Source: DASUSH01 sp963785155 (GTDB lineage Bacteria > Actinomycetota > Thermoleophilia > Solirubrobacterales > 70-9). Taken from it: DNA of 64,000 nucleotides. A program made the position numbers and the translations under genes. Each line of letters begins with the position of its first letter. Within the stretch, counting starts at the first letter, position 1. Location of the stretch: assembly GCA_963785155.1 (NCBI GenBank), contig CAWAUB010000009.1, positions 1-64,000 of the forward strand. Reading direction: 5' to 3'. The notes under the pieces were generated by a model that did no database searches, was not told the DNA's origin, and saw only the letters and a program-made list of their open reading frames with translations. Shown here piece by piece: positions 16,815-27,106 of this stretch.

Positions 16815-17674
16815 ATGACCCTCGCGGAAACAGCCCTGCTCGGCGCCTTCGCCGGCCTGACAATCTTCATCGGCCTGCCGCTGGCAAGGATGCAGGTGCT
16901 TGGCCCCCGAGCTCGGGTAGGCCTCGCGATGTTCGCGGTCGGCGTGCTCGCGTTCCTCTTTGTCGACGTCTTCGAGCACGCGTTCGAGTTGGTCGAGGAG
17001 CCGGTCGAGGAGCTCGGCGAGGGCGAGGGCAATGCCGCCGAGGCGATCGGGCTATTCGTGCTCCTCGCCGCGGGTTTCATCGCCGGTACTGCCGGGCTCG
17101 GTGCTGTCGAGCGTTGGATGCGCCCCCGGGACGGAGACCTCCCCCCGATCGGTGGCGGCTCGGTGGACGCGGCCACCCTCGAAGAAGCCGGCCAGCTCGA
17201 GCCGCGGAGCGGGGCGACGCCGCGGCATGTCCTCCGGCTCGGGATGACGATCGCCGTCGCGATCGGGCTGCACAATTTCGCCGAGGGTCTCGCCATCGGA
17301 GTCTCGGCCTCGAGCGGCGAGATCGCGCTCGCGACGGTGCTGATCATCGGCTTTGCGCTCCACAACGCCACCGAGGGGTTCGCCATCATCGGCCCACTGG
17401 GTTCGGTGCGTCCGCCCTGGGGCTGGCTCTTTGCTGCCGGGGTGATCGCTGGCGCCCCCGTCTTCTTCGGCTCGATCATCGGCTACGAGGTCACTTCGGA
17501 TCCTCTGGAGCTGGCCTTCTACGGCCTTGCTGGTGGCGCGATCCTCTACGTGATCGGGGAGGTCTGGAACGGCATGCGCCGGATGGGACATCGGGAACTC
17601 GGGCTGTGGATCTCGCGGCCGGGTTCCTGCTCGGCTTTGCGACGGATCTCGTCGTCGCGTACGGCGGCGGCTGA
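16815..17674 (+). CDS. ZIP-family metal transporter (frameshifted near 17609)
   Basis: A ZIP-type divalent metal (Zn/Fe/Mn) transporter of about 286 residues. Metal-site motifs are visible in two consecutive helices: GLHNFAEGLAIG and FALHNATEGFAI. The large loop between helices 3 and 4 (RDGDLPPIGGGSVDAATLEE) is the usual variable region. After GLW at 17609 the frame shifts: the expected last helix, LAAGFLLGFATDLVVAYGGG, is read in the next frame from 17612 to the stop at 17674. One missing G (a TGGG run shortened to TGG) explains it. Read literally, the frame would run into an unrelated tail ending at 17747. It is divergent from the lipoprotein gene and shares its GATGAGA-type repeats. Confidence 0.8.
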
Positions 17675-17681
17675 CCGAGTC

Positions 17682-18679
17682 CTATTTCTTGAACGTCTCG
17701 ATCACCGCTTCAACGGCCTCCCGGCCCTTGAAGGCAGGCGGCCATAGAAGGGTTCGCTCGTAGACTCCGTCCCAGCGCTCCGCAAATCGGTCGCGCACCT
17801 CGTCGGGGGTTCCGGCGAGCACGATCGAGTCGATCATGTCGTCGGTCACCGCCCCGACCATCGCCTCCCAATCGCCGCGGCTCCACGCGTCGCGGATCAT
17901 TTCGGCCTCGCGCTCGAAACCGCTGACCCGATTCGTGGCGCGATAGGTCTTCACGGTCGAGTTGAACGCGATGATCGCGGCGGCGTCCTGACGGGCGGCG
18001 TCGCGATCCTCCGCCACCGAGCACGTCAGGTACCCAGCGATCGGCGGAGCGTCGCGACCGCGCGTTCGGCGCCGCGCGCGAGCGCCGGGCGGACCACCTC
18101 TCGCACGTACTCCGGCGTGAACAGCGGGTGCCCGATCAGGCCGTCCGCGACCGCGCCGGCAGCTTCGACCATCCGCGCGTTCACCCCCGCCATGTAGATC
18201 GGGGTGTCCAGGCGGAAGGGCTCGCGGGGCGGAGCGGTCGGCTGGACACGTAGGCGGTAGAAGCGACCATCGTGGTCGATCTGCTCCTCGTGCAGGTGCC
18301 AGAGCCTGCGCAGGAGCGGGACGAGCTCCTCCATCCTGCTGGCCGGATGCTCGCCGTCAAGGCCGTGCCATTCCTGCTGCATCCGCCGCGTGCCGGTTCC
18401 GAGGCCAAGGGTTAGGCGGCCCTCGGAGAGCTCGTCGAGGTCGCGAGCCTCGGCCGCCAGCACCAGCGGAGTGCGCCCGAATCCGTAGGCGATCGCGCTG
18501 CCGAGCTCGATGGTGCTCGTCGCCTGGGCCATTGCAGCAAGGGCGACCACCGCCGACCGGTCGTAGAACTCGGTCGCCCAGACCGACGCGAACCCGGCCT
18601 TCTCGGCAAGGCGGGCGGCATCCCCGAGCTCGGCGGGACCGCCGGTGCTCGTGACGAGAGAGATCCCGGAGAAGCTCAA
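17682..18679 (-). CDS. LLM-class F420-dependent oxidoreductase (frameshifted near 18060)
   Basis: A luciferase-like TIM-barrel oxidoreductase of about 332 residues. The N-terminal part (18679 down to about 18062) shows GISLVTSTGGPAELGDAARL, EKAGFASVWATEFYDRSAVV and EGRLTLGLGTGTRRMQQEWH. The C-terminal part is read in another frame: GRDAPPIAGYLTCSVAEDRD, then VLAGTPDEVRDRFAERW. Inserting one G in the GCGG run near 18060 joins them into a normal LLM protein. As written, the first frame ends at 18026, and a separate 111-residue ORF (17682-18017) covers most of the rest. The cofactor is probably F420; the substrate is unknown. It stands alone behind a terminator and converges on the ZIP gene. Confidence 0.8.
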
Positions 18680-18698
18680 CGTTCGAAGAAGCTAATCA

Positions 18699-18736
18699 CG
18701 AAAGGCCCGCTTCGCTAGTGCGAGACGGGCCTTTCG
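18699..18736. terminator. Strong stem-loop terminator (11-bp perfect stem)
   Basis: CGAAAGGCCCG at 18699-18709 pairs perfectly with CGGGCCTTTCG at 18726-18736, leaving a 16-base loop. It sits 19 bases after the stop of the PepSY gene on the minus strand and just before the LLM gene, so it most likely ends the PepSY transcript and insulates the LLM gene. No long U-tract follows, which is usual in high-GC Actinobacteria. Confidence 0.75.
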
Positions 18737-18754
18737 GCTACGGGTGATGAACCG

Positions 18755-19093
18755 CTACGAACCAGGCACCTCGTCGGCCTCGTCCTCCTCGCCCTCGGTC
18801 TCGGCCTCGTCGCCGACGACCTCGAAGCCCTCGTTGAGCTGGACGTCGACCTGACTGCCGTCGTCGAGGGTGACCTCGACCTCGTAGTAGCTCTCCTCGT
18901 CCCCGACCTCGGTGTCGGTGACCGTGCCCTCGCCGGTGTGTTCGAGCGCTGCGGCCTCGGCCTCGGCGAGAGCCGAGCCGGAGATCGGCTCCTCACTGTC
19001 GCCGCTCGAGCCCGCCGTCGCGATCGCGGCTCCGCCTGCCCCCAACGCCAGGACGGCGGCGCCGGCGGCGATGAACTTGTTGCGCTTGCTCAT
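18755..19093 (-). CDS. Secreted PepSY-domain protein
   Basis: A 112-residue exported protein. The N-terminal signal peptide (KRNKFIAAGAAVLALGAGGA) is followed by one PepSY-like domain: ALAEAEAAALEHTGEGTVTD, then ESYYEVEVTLDDGSQVDVQL and NEGFEVVG. An extremely acidic tail ends EEDEADEVPGS. PepSY domains act as protease or kinase modulators outside the membrane. The gene lies directly downstream of the sensor kinase on the same strand, and a GATGAGA direct repeat lies 53 bases upstream of its ATG, so feedback on that two-component system is plausible (inference). The start at 19093 has an AAAGGA ribosome-binding sequence. Confidence 0.8.
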   Translation of the reverse strand: MSKRNKFIAAGAAVLALGAGGAAIATAGSSGDSEEPISGSALAEAEAAALEHTGEGTVTDTEVGDEESYYEVEVTLDDGSQVDVQLNEGFEVVGDEAETEGEEDEADEVPGS

Positions 19094-19133
19094 GGGATTC
19101 CTTTCGATTGTGTCCCGCATTGCATCGCCAGTT

Positions 19134-20515
19134 CTACGGAGCGTCGATGAGATGGCGATGAGACGCGGGCAACTCGATCCGCACGGCGGATCCCGGTCCC
19201 GCGCCGACGACGGTCGCACTGCCGCCATGAGCCTCGGCGATACCGCGCACGATCGCCAGGCCGAGCCCGGCGCCGCCGCCCGTGCGGGCATCGTCGGCCC
19301 GCGTGAAGCGGTCGAACGCGCGGTCCCCGAAGCCCTCGGGGAAGCCTGGCCCTTCATCCCCCACGTCGATCTGGACGTGATCGCCCTTCTTTCGGGCATT
19401 GACCGAAATTGTTCCGCCACCGTGAACAAGCGAGTTGGAGATCAGGTTGCCGACAGCCTGCTCGATCCGCATCGGGTCGAGGGAGGCGAAGAGGCCGCCC
19501 GCGACGTCCACTCGGATCTCCCGCGCATCGTCTTGAGCTCGGTCGGCGAAGCGGTCGCGAACCAGGTTCAAGAGCGGCGCCAGTTCCGTCTCCTCCGGCT
19601 TGATCGGAAGGCGGCCATCGTCGGAGCGGGCGATCAGGAGCAGGTCGTCAGCGAGCCTGGAGAGCCGGTCGGTCTCCTCGGCCGCCGACCGGAACGCGCC
19701 ACGCATCTCTTCGGGGCTGCGCCCTGGGCGCTCGGCCAGCTCGAGCTCGGCCCGCAGGATCGCGAGCGGCGTCCGTAGCTCGTGGCTCGCATCGGCCACG
19801 AACTCGCGCTCGCGCTCAAGCGACGCCTCGATCCGGTCGAGCATCGCGTTGAGCGTCTCGGCCAGACGGCGGATCTCGTCGTCGGCCTTCGGCAGCGGCA
19901 GTCTCTCGCCGCTGCGCGCGAGCGTGATCTCCCCCGCTCGCCGGCGGATCGCCTCGACGGGCGCGAGCGATCGCGTCGCTAGGAGGTAGCCGAGCCCAGC
20001 CGCAAGCAACACGGCGATCGGTGCGCCGATGGCGAAGGCGCCGGCGATTCCGGCCAGGGCCTCCGCCCGATCGTCGGTGGAGACGCCGGCGATCACGATC
20101 AGCTCGCCATCGGCTCCCTCGACCGGGGCGGAGACGATCCGCGCGTTCCCGTCGACGCCCGGGACCGGGCGCTCCTCCGACTCGGTCGGACCCGCGACGG
20201 CCCGCTCGAGCTCCGCCGGGCCGAGCACGGGCACATCGCCCTCGACACTCGAGGCGACAACCGTGCCGTCAAGCGCCATCACCTGAGAGAAGCCATCCTC
20301 GGGATCCGCCGGGCCCGGCAGGACCGAGTCCGCGGTCAGATCGTCCGTGACGGCATCTGTAGCGAGCTCGGCCAGTTGCGTCTCCAGACGATCGTCGAGC
20401 GCAGCGGTCAGGGAGTCGTCCACCCGGAAGTAGACGAAGACCGCCGCGAGCGCGAGGACGAGCAGGAGGGACCCGGCGAACGCGAGGGCGAGTCGTGCCC
20501 GGATCGACAGGCGGC

Positions 20516-20519
<4 letters not shown>
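19134..20519 (-). CDS. Sensor histidine kinase (HAMP, EnvZ/MprB type)
   Basis: A 461-residue membrane sensor kinase. Transmembrane helix 1 is at about 8-30 and an extracytoplasmic sensor at about 32-160. Helix 2 is AIGAPIAVLLAAGLGYLLAT, and a HAMP linker follows. The H-box is FVADASHELRTPLAILRAE with the phospho-accepting His. The N-box is VGNLISNSLVHGG, and the ATP-lid glycine boxes are GDEGPGFPEGFGD and GGGAGLGLAIVRG. ATG at 20519 overlaps the stop of the response-regulator gene (ATGA), so the two are one operon. The sensor domain matches no family I can name. A GATGAGA repeat lies in the last codons, positioned as the promoter operator of the PepSY gene that follows. Confidence 0.9.
19146..19163. 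promoter_or_regulatory. GATGAGA-N4-GATGAGA direct repeat upstream of PepSY gene
   Basis: GATGAGA at 19146 is repeated exactly 11 bases later at 19157. The site lies inside the last codons of the sensor-kinase gene and 53 bases upstream of the PepSY start codon, a normal operator distance. It matches the repeat at 21220 upstream of the response regulator, and the related repeat at 16771. Confidence 0.6.
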
Positions 20520-21197
<678 letters not shown>

Positions 21198-21219
21198 GAC
21201 CTAGAGATTGTGGCGATCA

Positions 21220-21238
21220 GATGAGAGCGAGATGAGAA
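21220..21238. promoter_or_regulatory. GATGAGA-N4-GATGAGA direct repeat between response regulator and cydA
   Basis: GATGAGA at 21220 recurs 11 bases later at 21231. The site lies in the 98-base gap between the divergent response-regulator and cydA genes, so one site could control both. It is the same motif as at 19146 and 16771. Confidence 0.6.
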
Positions 21239-21295
21239 GTCTGTCGACTTACGCGCGGCACACACGAGCCTTATGCTCGAGATCGTGGTCGGCCC

Positions 21296-22708
21296 ATGAT
21301 CGATCTGGCAACCCTTGTCGCCGCGTCGTCCGAGCTGCTTCCGGCGCGGAGCCAGATGGCGTTCACGCTCGGCTTCCACATCATCCTTGCCAGCTTCGGG
21401 GTCGGTTTTCCGGTGATGATGCTCATCGCCAACTACATCGGCCTGCGGCGGGACGACCCGGTCGCGCTCGAGCTCGCGCACCGTTGGTCGAAGGTGGCGG
21501 CGGTGCTGTTCGCGGTGGGCGCCGTCACCGGCACCGTGCTCTCGTTCGAGTTCGGCCTCCTTTGGCCCGAATTCACAGACCGATTCGGAGACGTCTTCGG
21601 CGTCCTCTTCGCGATCGAGGGGATCTTCTTTTTCCTCGAGGCGATCTTCCTCACGATCTACATCTTCGGCTGGAAGCGACTCCGGCCCTGGCCTCATTTC
21701 TGGAGCGGGATCCCGGTCGCGATCTGCGGGATCGGCGGGGCGTTCTCCGTCGTCGCGGTGAACGCGTGGATGAACCAGCCCCAGGGGTACACGCTGGGAG
21801 CGGACGGGGCGGTAACCGATGTCGATCCGCTGAAGGTGATCTTCAACCCGGCCGTCCCCTACGAGGTCCCGCACATGATCCTCGCCGCCTACCTGGTGGT
21901 CGGGTTCACGGTCGCCTCGGTCTACGCGGTCGGGATGCTGCGTGGCCGGCGCGATCGCCATCACCGGCTCGGACTGCTGATCCCGCTCACCGTCGCGTCG
22001 ATCCTCGCCCCGGTTCAGTTTTTCGTCGGGGACACAGCTGCGCGCGCTATCGCCGAGGACCAGCCGGTCAAGTTCGCGGCGATGGAGTGCGTCCAGCACA
22101 CCCACAGCGACGTGACCGAGTACATCTTCGGGATCTGCACCGACGACGGGGTGAGGTACGGGGTCGGGATCCCTGGGTTCGACTCGTTCCTCGTCGGGTT
22201 CAACACCGACACGAAGGTGGTCGGGCTGGACTCGGTGCCGCCCGACGAGCGACCGCCCGCCAACACTCTCTTGCACTGGTCCTTCGACATCATGGTCGGC
22301 GTCGGCACCGCGATCATCGGTCTCGGGCTGTGGCTCGGGATCGCCTGGTGGCGAAAGCGCGACATTCCGAAGACGAAATGGTTCCTGCGGGCCGTCTCGG
22401 TCTCCGGCATCGCGACGATCATCGCGATGGAGTGCGGCTGGATCGTGACCGAGGTCGGTCGCCAGCCGTGGATCGTCTACGAGGTGATGCGGACCGATGA
22501 GGCGATCACCGGCGCATCGGGCGTCTGGATCAGCTTCTCGATCGTGCTCGTCGTCTACGCGCTGCTCGGGGTGGCCACCGTGCTCATCCTGCGCAGCATG
22601 GCGGCCCGCTGGCGCGCGGCGGGCGTGGACTCCGTCGACGTCCCCTATGGCCCGCGTGAGAACCCGACCGTCGAGGCCGGCCGCGAAACCACGGGAGGAC
22701 ACGAGTGA
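21296..22708 (+). CDS. cydA: Cytochrome bd ubiquinol/menaquinol oxidase subunit I
   Basis: A 470-residue heme-bearing subunit of the cytochrome bd terminal oxidase. It begins near RSQMAFTLGFHIILASFGVG, where the His is the expected b595 ligand. The short Q-loop includes the family motif GRQPW (EVGRQPWIVYEVM), and LHWSFDIMVGVGTAI is typical of the C-terminal half. The complex oxidises quinol and reduces oxygen with high affinity, giving respiration under low oxygen or stress. It is coupled to cydB by a GTGA overlap and is divergent from the response-regulator gene, with a shared GATGAGA repeat in between. No cydCD genes are in the window. Confidence 0.93.
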   Translation: MIDLATLVAASSELLPARSQMAFTLGFHIILASFGVGFPVMMLIANYIGLRRDDPVALELAHRWSKVAAVLFAVGAVTGTVLSFEFGLLWPEFTDRFGDVFGVLFAIEGIFFFLEAIFLTIYIFGWKRLRPWPHFWSGIPVAICGIGGAFSVVAVNAWMNQPQGYTLGADGAVTDVDPLKVIFNPAVPYEVPHMILAAYLVVGFTVASVYAVGMLRGRRDRHHRLGLLIPLTVASILAPVQFFVGDTAARAIAEDQPVKFAAMECVQHTHSDVTEYIFGICTDDGVRYGVGIPGFDSFLVGFNTDTKVVGLDSVPPDERPPANTLLHWSFDIMVGVGTAIIGLGLWLGIAWWRKRDIPKTKWFLRAVSVSGIATIIAMECGWIVTEVGRQPWIVYEVMRTDEAITGASGVWISFSIVLVVYALLGVATVLILRSMAARWRAAGVDSVDVPYGPRENPTVEAGRETTGGHE

Positions 22709-23727
22709 GCAAGCCCGATGCGGTCGCCGCGGTCCTGATGGTGGGAATCACCCTTTACGGGGTCTTCGGGGGCGCGGACTTCGGCGCCGGCTTCTGGGCG
22801 ATGGTCGCCGGAAGCGGCGAGCGCGGCGAGCGCGCGAAGGGTCTGATCGACAGAGCGATCGGCCCGGTCTGGGAGGCGAACCACGTTTGGCTGATCTTCG
22901 TCCTCGTCGTCCTCTGGACCGCGTTCTCGTCCGCTTTCGAGGCGATCTTCTCGACCCTGTTCATCCCGCTCTGCCTGGCCGCGCTCGGGATCGTGCTGCG
23001 CGGCTCGGGTTTCGCGTTCCACGAGGTCGCCCGCTCGGTCTCGGGTCAGCGGTTCGCCGCCCATATGTTCGCGGCCTCGTCGGTGATGACGCCGTTCTTC
23101 CTCGGCACCGTGGTCGGCGCGATCGCCTCGGGCCGAGTCCCGCTCGGCAATGCCCAGGGCGATGCGGTGACGAGTTGGCTGAACCCGCTCTCGATCACTA
23201 TCGGGGTCCTCTTCGTCGTCGCGGGCGCCTACGTAGCCGCCGTGTTCCTCGTCAGCGACGCGCGCCGCGAGGACGACGCGGACCTCGAGCGCTACTTCGA
23301 GGCCCGGGCGCTGGCCTCCGCGATCGCGGCGGGGATTGTTGCCGTGGCCGGGATCCTCGCGCTTCGGGACGACGCCCGCTACGTCTACGACGGACTCACC
23401 GGCGATGGGTTGCCGCTGCTAATCCTGTCCGGGCTCTGCGGAATCGGCGCGCTCGTGCTGCTCAGGCGGAGGGCTCGCCGCGGAGTCCGCGAGCTGGCGG
23501 TCGGAGCGGTGGTCGCCGTGATCGCCGGCTGGGCGGTCGCCCAGCACCCCTACCTGCTGCCGGAGACACTGACGATCCAGGAGGGTGCGGGAACGAGCGA
23601 CACCCTCACCGTGGTGTTGATCGTGTTCGTGGTCGCATTGCTGGTCGTGATCCCCTCCATCGCGCTCCTCTACACGCTTGGCCAACGCAGCATGCTCGAG
23701 CACGAGGCCGAGGCGCAGGACCGTTAG
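22705..23727 (+). CDS. cydB: Cytochrome bd oxidase subunit II
   Basis: A 340-residue membrane subunit with about eight to nine helices. Family landmarks are GVFGGADFGAGFWAM at the N-terminus, then PVWEANHVWLIFVLVVLWTA with the conserved Trp-Glu-Ala-Asn-His, and a C-terminal helix VVLIVFVVALLVVIPSIALL. The GTG start overlaps the cydA stop by four bases, so subunits are made in step. The length is normal for the short CydB type found in Actinobacteria. It ends immediately before the stop codon of the convergent chrA gene, with no room for a separate terminator. Confidence 0.93.
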   Translation: MSKPDAVAAVLMVGITLYGVFGGADFGAGFWAMVAGSGERGERAKGLIDRAIGPVWEANHVWLIFVLVVLWTAFSSAFEAIFSTLFIPLCLAALGIVLRGSGFAFHEVARSVSGQRFAAHMFAASSVMTPFFLGTVVGAIASGRVPLGNAQGDAVTSWLNPLSITIGVLFVVAGAYVAAVFLVSDARREDDADLERYFEARALASAIAAGIVAVAGILALRDDARYVYDGLTGDGLPLLILSGLCGIGALVLLRRRARRGVRELAVGAVVAVIAGWAVAQHPYLLPETLTIQEGAGTSDTLTVVLIVFVVALLVVIPSIALLYTLGQRSMLEHEAEAQDR

Positions 23728-24907
23728 TCAGGACGCAGACAGGGCAGTCGCCTGTAGCAACGCCCCGATCGCGCCGCAGCCGAGCATCACCCAGAGCACG
23801 GTCAGCTTGCTCTGGAAGCGGTAGAGGGCGAGAAAGGCGGCGACGGCGAGGATCGCGCTCGGGACGTCGACGATCCCCACCTCCAGGATCTCGATCGTCA
23901 CGGCGGCGATCAGCCCGATCACTCCGGCGGCGACGCCGAGCAGGAACGGCCGGATCCGGTCGTTCTCGGCGATGGCGACGAGCTGGCGGTGGAAGAAGAT
24001 CGGGAAGACGAACGCCGGCAGGAAGATGCCGACCGTGATCGCGAGCCCGCCGGCGAGCCCGCCGGCCAGATAACCCACGAACGTCGCGATGATGATCGCC
24101 GGCGCGGGCAGGATCCCGCCGAGCGCGATCCCGTCCAGGAACTCCGCGTCGGTCAGCCACCCCTGCCCCTCGACCGCGCTCTCCTGGAGGAACGGGATCA
24201 CCGTGTAGGCACCGCCGAAGGTGAGCAGGCCGGCCTTGAGGCCCTCGAAGAAGATCTCCGCCGTCAGCGAAACCGTGATCGCGCCCACCGCGGCGACGAG
24301 GACGGCCACCGGTGAGAGGGTGAAGGCACCCGCCCGGCCACTCCATCGCCGCGCGTTCGTCCAGAGCTCGTAGGCGAGTCCGGCGGCGAGCAGGACGAGG
24401 ACGAAGCCCAACCCGAGCAGGTAGGTGGCCGCCAGGCTCGCGATCGCGATCAGGACCAGGGGCACGTCGTTCAGGAACTTGCGGCTGAGCCGGACGATCG
24501 CCATCGCGACGAGGGCACCAACCGCGGCCTGCAGCCCGTAGAAGAGGTCCTCGAAGCGCTCGTCTAGCCCGGCTTCGACGTAGAGGATCGAGAGGGCGAG
24601 CATGAGCAGGAAGCCGGGGAGCATGAAACCGAGGCCGGCGAGGAACCCGCCGAGCTTGCCTCCGCGTAGCCGCCCGAAGTAGACGCACAGTTCGTGCGCC
24701 TCCGGCCCGGGCAGCACCTGGTAGACCGCGAGCGTCTTCTTGAACGTCTCGTCGTCGACCCAGCCCTCCTCGTCGACGCACTCCTTCGAGATCATGGAGA
24801 TCTGCGCGGCAGGTCCACCCCAGGCGAGCGCGCCGAACTTCAGAAAGCGCAGGAAGATCGAGCCGGACGGGCTCAGCGGGTGACCACCACTGAGCCCCGC
24901 CCGTCAC
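23728..24907 (-). CDS. chrA: Chromate transporter family protein ChrA (N-terminal frame disturbed near 24870)
   Basis: A two-domain CHR protein (about 390 residues). The first half has FLRFLKFGALAWGGPAAQIS, then YQVLPGPEAHELCVYFGRLR. The second half has GLLTFGGAYTVIPFLQESAV and LGGILPAPAIIIATFVGYL. Long-chain ChrA proteins export chromate or move sulfate-like oxyanions. The ORF starting at ATG 24795 would drop the conserved first helix. The frame containing that helix has no ATG, GTG or TTG. A GTG at 24907 in the neighbouring frame would supply a start if one base is removed near 24870, hence the span given. It would overlap the end of the sulfatase gene by 35 bases. Confidence 0.72.
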
Positions 24908-26636
24908 CGCGAGAGCCCGTGATCTTGGAGGTGGTCTTGATCCGCCTGACCTCCCCCGCCTGGGTGAACTTCACCTTGGTCCGGCCACCTCGCCGACCGC
25001 AGTATCGCCAACGCCGCTCGCCGGCGTGGACCGGGCTGCCCGCGTGAACAAGCACCTCACTGCGGTCGTCACCGATGCGGATCGGTCCGATCCTGTTGCG
25101 CCGGACCCGCAGCGGCGATCGCAGGCAGCGGAGCTTTGGATCCGCACGGTTCTCCTTGCAGGTCGCGCCCGCGCAGTCCTTGAAGGTCTCGAGCCGGCCC
25201 GCGAGCTCTCGCTTGATGGCCGCGTGGCGGGGGCTCTCGTGCAGGCTCTGCAGCTCGTAGGGATCCGCCTCGAGGTCGTAGAGCTCCTCCTCGTCGGCCG
25301 GCTCGCCGTTCACGTCGCGGAACCAGTGCACGTACTTGAAGCGCTCGGTGCGGATCGCGTCGTAGTAGATGTGCACGCCCTGGTGGTAGGCCGGGATGAT
25401 CACCTGGGTGGTCCCGCCGACCTCGGCGAAGTCCGACTCCAGCACGAGCGAGCGATTGCTGCGGTGCTGCGGGTCGCGCGCGTAGGGGACGAGCGACTCA
25501 CCGTCCATCACCCGCCCCGGGGTCGCGCCTGCAAGTTCGACGATCGTCGGCGCAAGATCGATGTTGCCGACCAGCTGCGTGCGGGTCTCACCCGCCGGAA
25601 AGCCCGGCCCGCGGATGATCAACGGCACTCGGCTCGACTCCTCGTAATGGACGACCTTCTGGTTGGGCAGGCGGTGCTCGCCGTGCAGGTAGCCGTTGTC
25701 GGAGACGAAGATGAACAGGGTGTTGTCGAGCTCGCCCGCGGCCTCGACCTCGGCGACGATTCGCTCGACCCCCTCGTCGACCGCCTGCAGAGATTCGAGC
25801 CGGTCGCGACGGTTGGCCGCGATCTTCCCGGCGAGGGCGTCGTCGATCCGGGCGTAGTGGCGAACCACGCTCGGCTTGTCGGAGACGTCCTCCTCGTCGT
25901 AGTTCGGGCGGCGAACCAGCGGGACGTCGGCAAATGAGCCCTCGTGACGCGGAGCGGCTCGCGGCCCGGTCTCGGCGTCGAAGAACTCGTGATGCGGCGC
26001 GCTCGTCGAGTAGTGGATGAAGAACGGGGCGTCGTCCGGTGCCCACGCGCGGATGTCGTCGAGCGCCCGGTTAGTGAGGACGTCCGTTTGGTAGTCCTCG
26101 GGGAGCACGCCGTAGGGATGGCGGAGCTCGTTGTCCTGGACGACGTAGTCGTACATCGAGTACGTGGTCGGGTCCCGCGTGGCGAACCAGTCGTCGTAGC
26201 CGGGCGCGATCACCGGCCCCTGTGTCGGCCGCAGCAGGACGCCGTACTCGTTCAGCTGCTTGCCGATATGGGCGGTCTTGTATCCAGCCTGCTGGAGCCA
26301 GACGCCGAGCGCGTTCGAGAAGTCGAACTTCTCGTAACCGCCCTCGGGCCACTCGTTGTCGAGAACGCCGTGGTTGTGCTCGTACTGGCCCGAGAGGAAG
26401 GTCGCCCGCGACGGGCAGCAGAGCGGGTCGGTGGCGTAGGCGTTCTTGAACGTCGTGCCCTCCTCGCCCAGCAGGCGGTTGGTGAGCGGCATCGCGTCCA
26501 TGTCCCAGAGGCGCTCGTCGTCGGTCATGAAGACCACGACGTTCGGCTGCGACTGCTGGGCGGAGGCAGGGGCGGCCAAGAACGTAGCTGCGAGCAGCGT
26601 CAGCCAGATGGCCCCGAACAACCGCGCCTTCCCCAT
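24873..26636 (-). CDS. Secreted arylsulfatase-type sulfatase
   Basis: A 587-residue protein with a signal peptide (LFGAIWLTLLAATFLAAPAS). The alkaline-phosphatase-superfamily sulfatase core starts PNVVVFMTDDERL, where the Asp pair binds calcium. The formylglycine motif is CCPSRATFLSGQY, with Cys73 in CxPSR, and HHEFF and VSDNGYLHGEHRLPNQK follow downstream. The last 90 residues are Arg- and Gly-rich and lie outside the sulfatase fold. It hydrolyses sulfate esters, probably of polysaccharide or glycolipid type, outside the membrane. It needs a formylglycine-generating enzyme, which is not in this window. It overlaps the proposed start of chrA, a possible oxyanion transporter. Confidence 0.88.
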   Translation of the reverse strand: MGKARLFGAIWLTLLAATFLAAPASAQQSQPNVVVFMTDDERLWDMDAMPLTNRLLGEEGTTFKNAYATDPLCCPSRATFLSGQYEHNHGVLDNEWPEGGYEKFDFSNALGVWLQQAGYKTAHIGKQLNEYGVLLRPTQGPVIAPGYDDWFATRDPTTYSMYDYVVQDNELRHPYGVLPEDYQTDVLTNRALDDIRAWAPDDAPFFIHYSTSAPHHEFFDAETGPRAAPRHEGSFADVPLVRRPNYDEEDVSDKPSVVRHYARIDDALAGKIAANRRDRLESLQAVDEGVERIVAEVEAAGELDNTLFIFVSDNGYLHGEHRLPNQKVVHYEESSRVPLIIRGPGFPAGETRTQLVGNIDLAPTIVELAGATPGRVMDGESLVPYARDPQHRSNRSLVLESDFAEVGGTTQVIIPAYHQGVHIYYDAIRTERFKYVHWFRDVNGEPADEEELYDLEADPYELQSLHESPRHAAIKRELAGRLETFKDCAGATCKENRADPKLRCLRSPLRVRRNRIGPIRIGDDRSEVLVHAGSPVHAGERRWRYCGRRGGRTKVKFTQAGEVRRIKTTSKITGSRGDGRGSVVVTR

Positions 26637-26659
26637 GGGAGGGATCGTACGGGTCGAAC

Positions 26660-27106
26660 TCAGCTTTCGAGCAGGTCCTTCAGCTGGGCGAGCGTCTTCT
26701 CCGCCTCTTTCTTCGCCGGCGAGTTGACGAGCAGCCGCCCTGCGAGCGAGCCGAGGAATCCGGCCGGGAAGTCGAACTCGTTCTCGTAGCGGACCTTTGA
26801 GCCGTCGCCCGCGGGCTCGATCCTGTACGCGACGCGCGCGCCGGACCCCGCCGGGCCCTTGCCCTCCCAGTTCGCCGCGTTCGGCGGGTCCGCCTTGGTC
26901 ACGGTCCAGTTCACCTTGAAGCCCTTGCCGGCGAGGGCCATCTTCTGCTCGAAGCTGTCGCCCTCACTGAGCGGCGGGTCCGGAGCGCCGGAGACCTCGC
27001 GATGGATCGTGACCCACTCGCCCAGGCGGCCCGGGTCCATCATCACCTCGTAGACCTCCTCGGGCGCCGCGTCGATCTCGATCTCCGCGCTGACGGCGTC
27101 GCTCAC
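26660..27106 (-). CDS. SRPBCC-family polyketide cyclase/START-like protein
   Basis: A 148-residue helix-grip protein: SAEIEIDAAPEEVYEVMMDP, then WVTIHREVSGAPDPPLSEGD, GSKVRYENEFDFPAGFLGSL and a long C-terminal helix KKEAEKTLAQLKDLLES. These are the strand-helix landmarks of the SRPBCC superfamily, which binds hydrophobic ligands in a deep pocket. The ligand is unknown. Its ATG overlaps the stop of the NAD(P)-binding gene upstream (ATGA), so the two form a coupled pair. Confidence 0.85.
   Translation of the reverse strand: MSDAVSAEIEIDAAPEEVYEVMMDPGRLGEWVTIHREVSGAPDPPLSEGDSFEQKMALAGKGFKVNWTVTKADPPNAANWEGKGPAGSGARVAYRIEPAGDGSKVRYENEFDFPAGFLGSLAGRLLVNSPAKKEAEKTLAQLKDLLES

Noticed and set aside
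21208..22500. 430-residue plus-strand ORF overlapping cydA
   Set aside because: It is a different-frame shadow with Arg/His/Pro-rich composition; cydA at 21296 has all family motifs.
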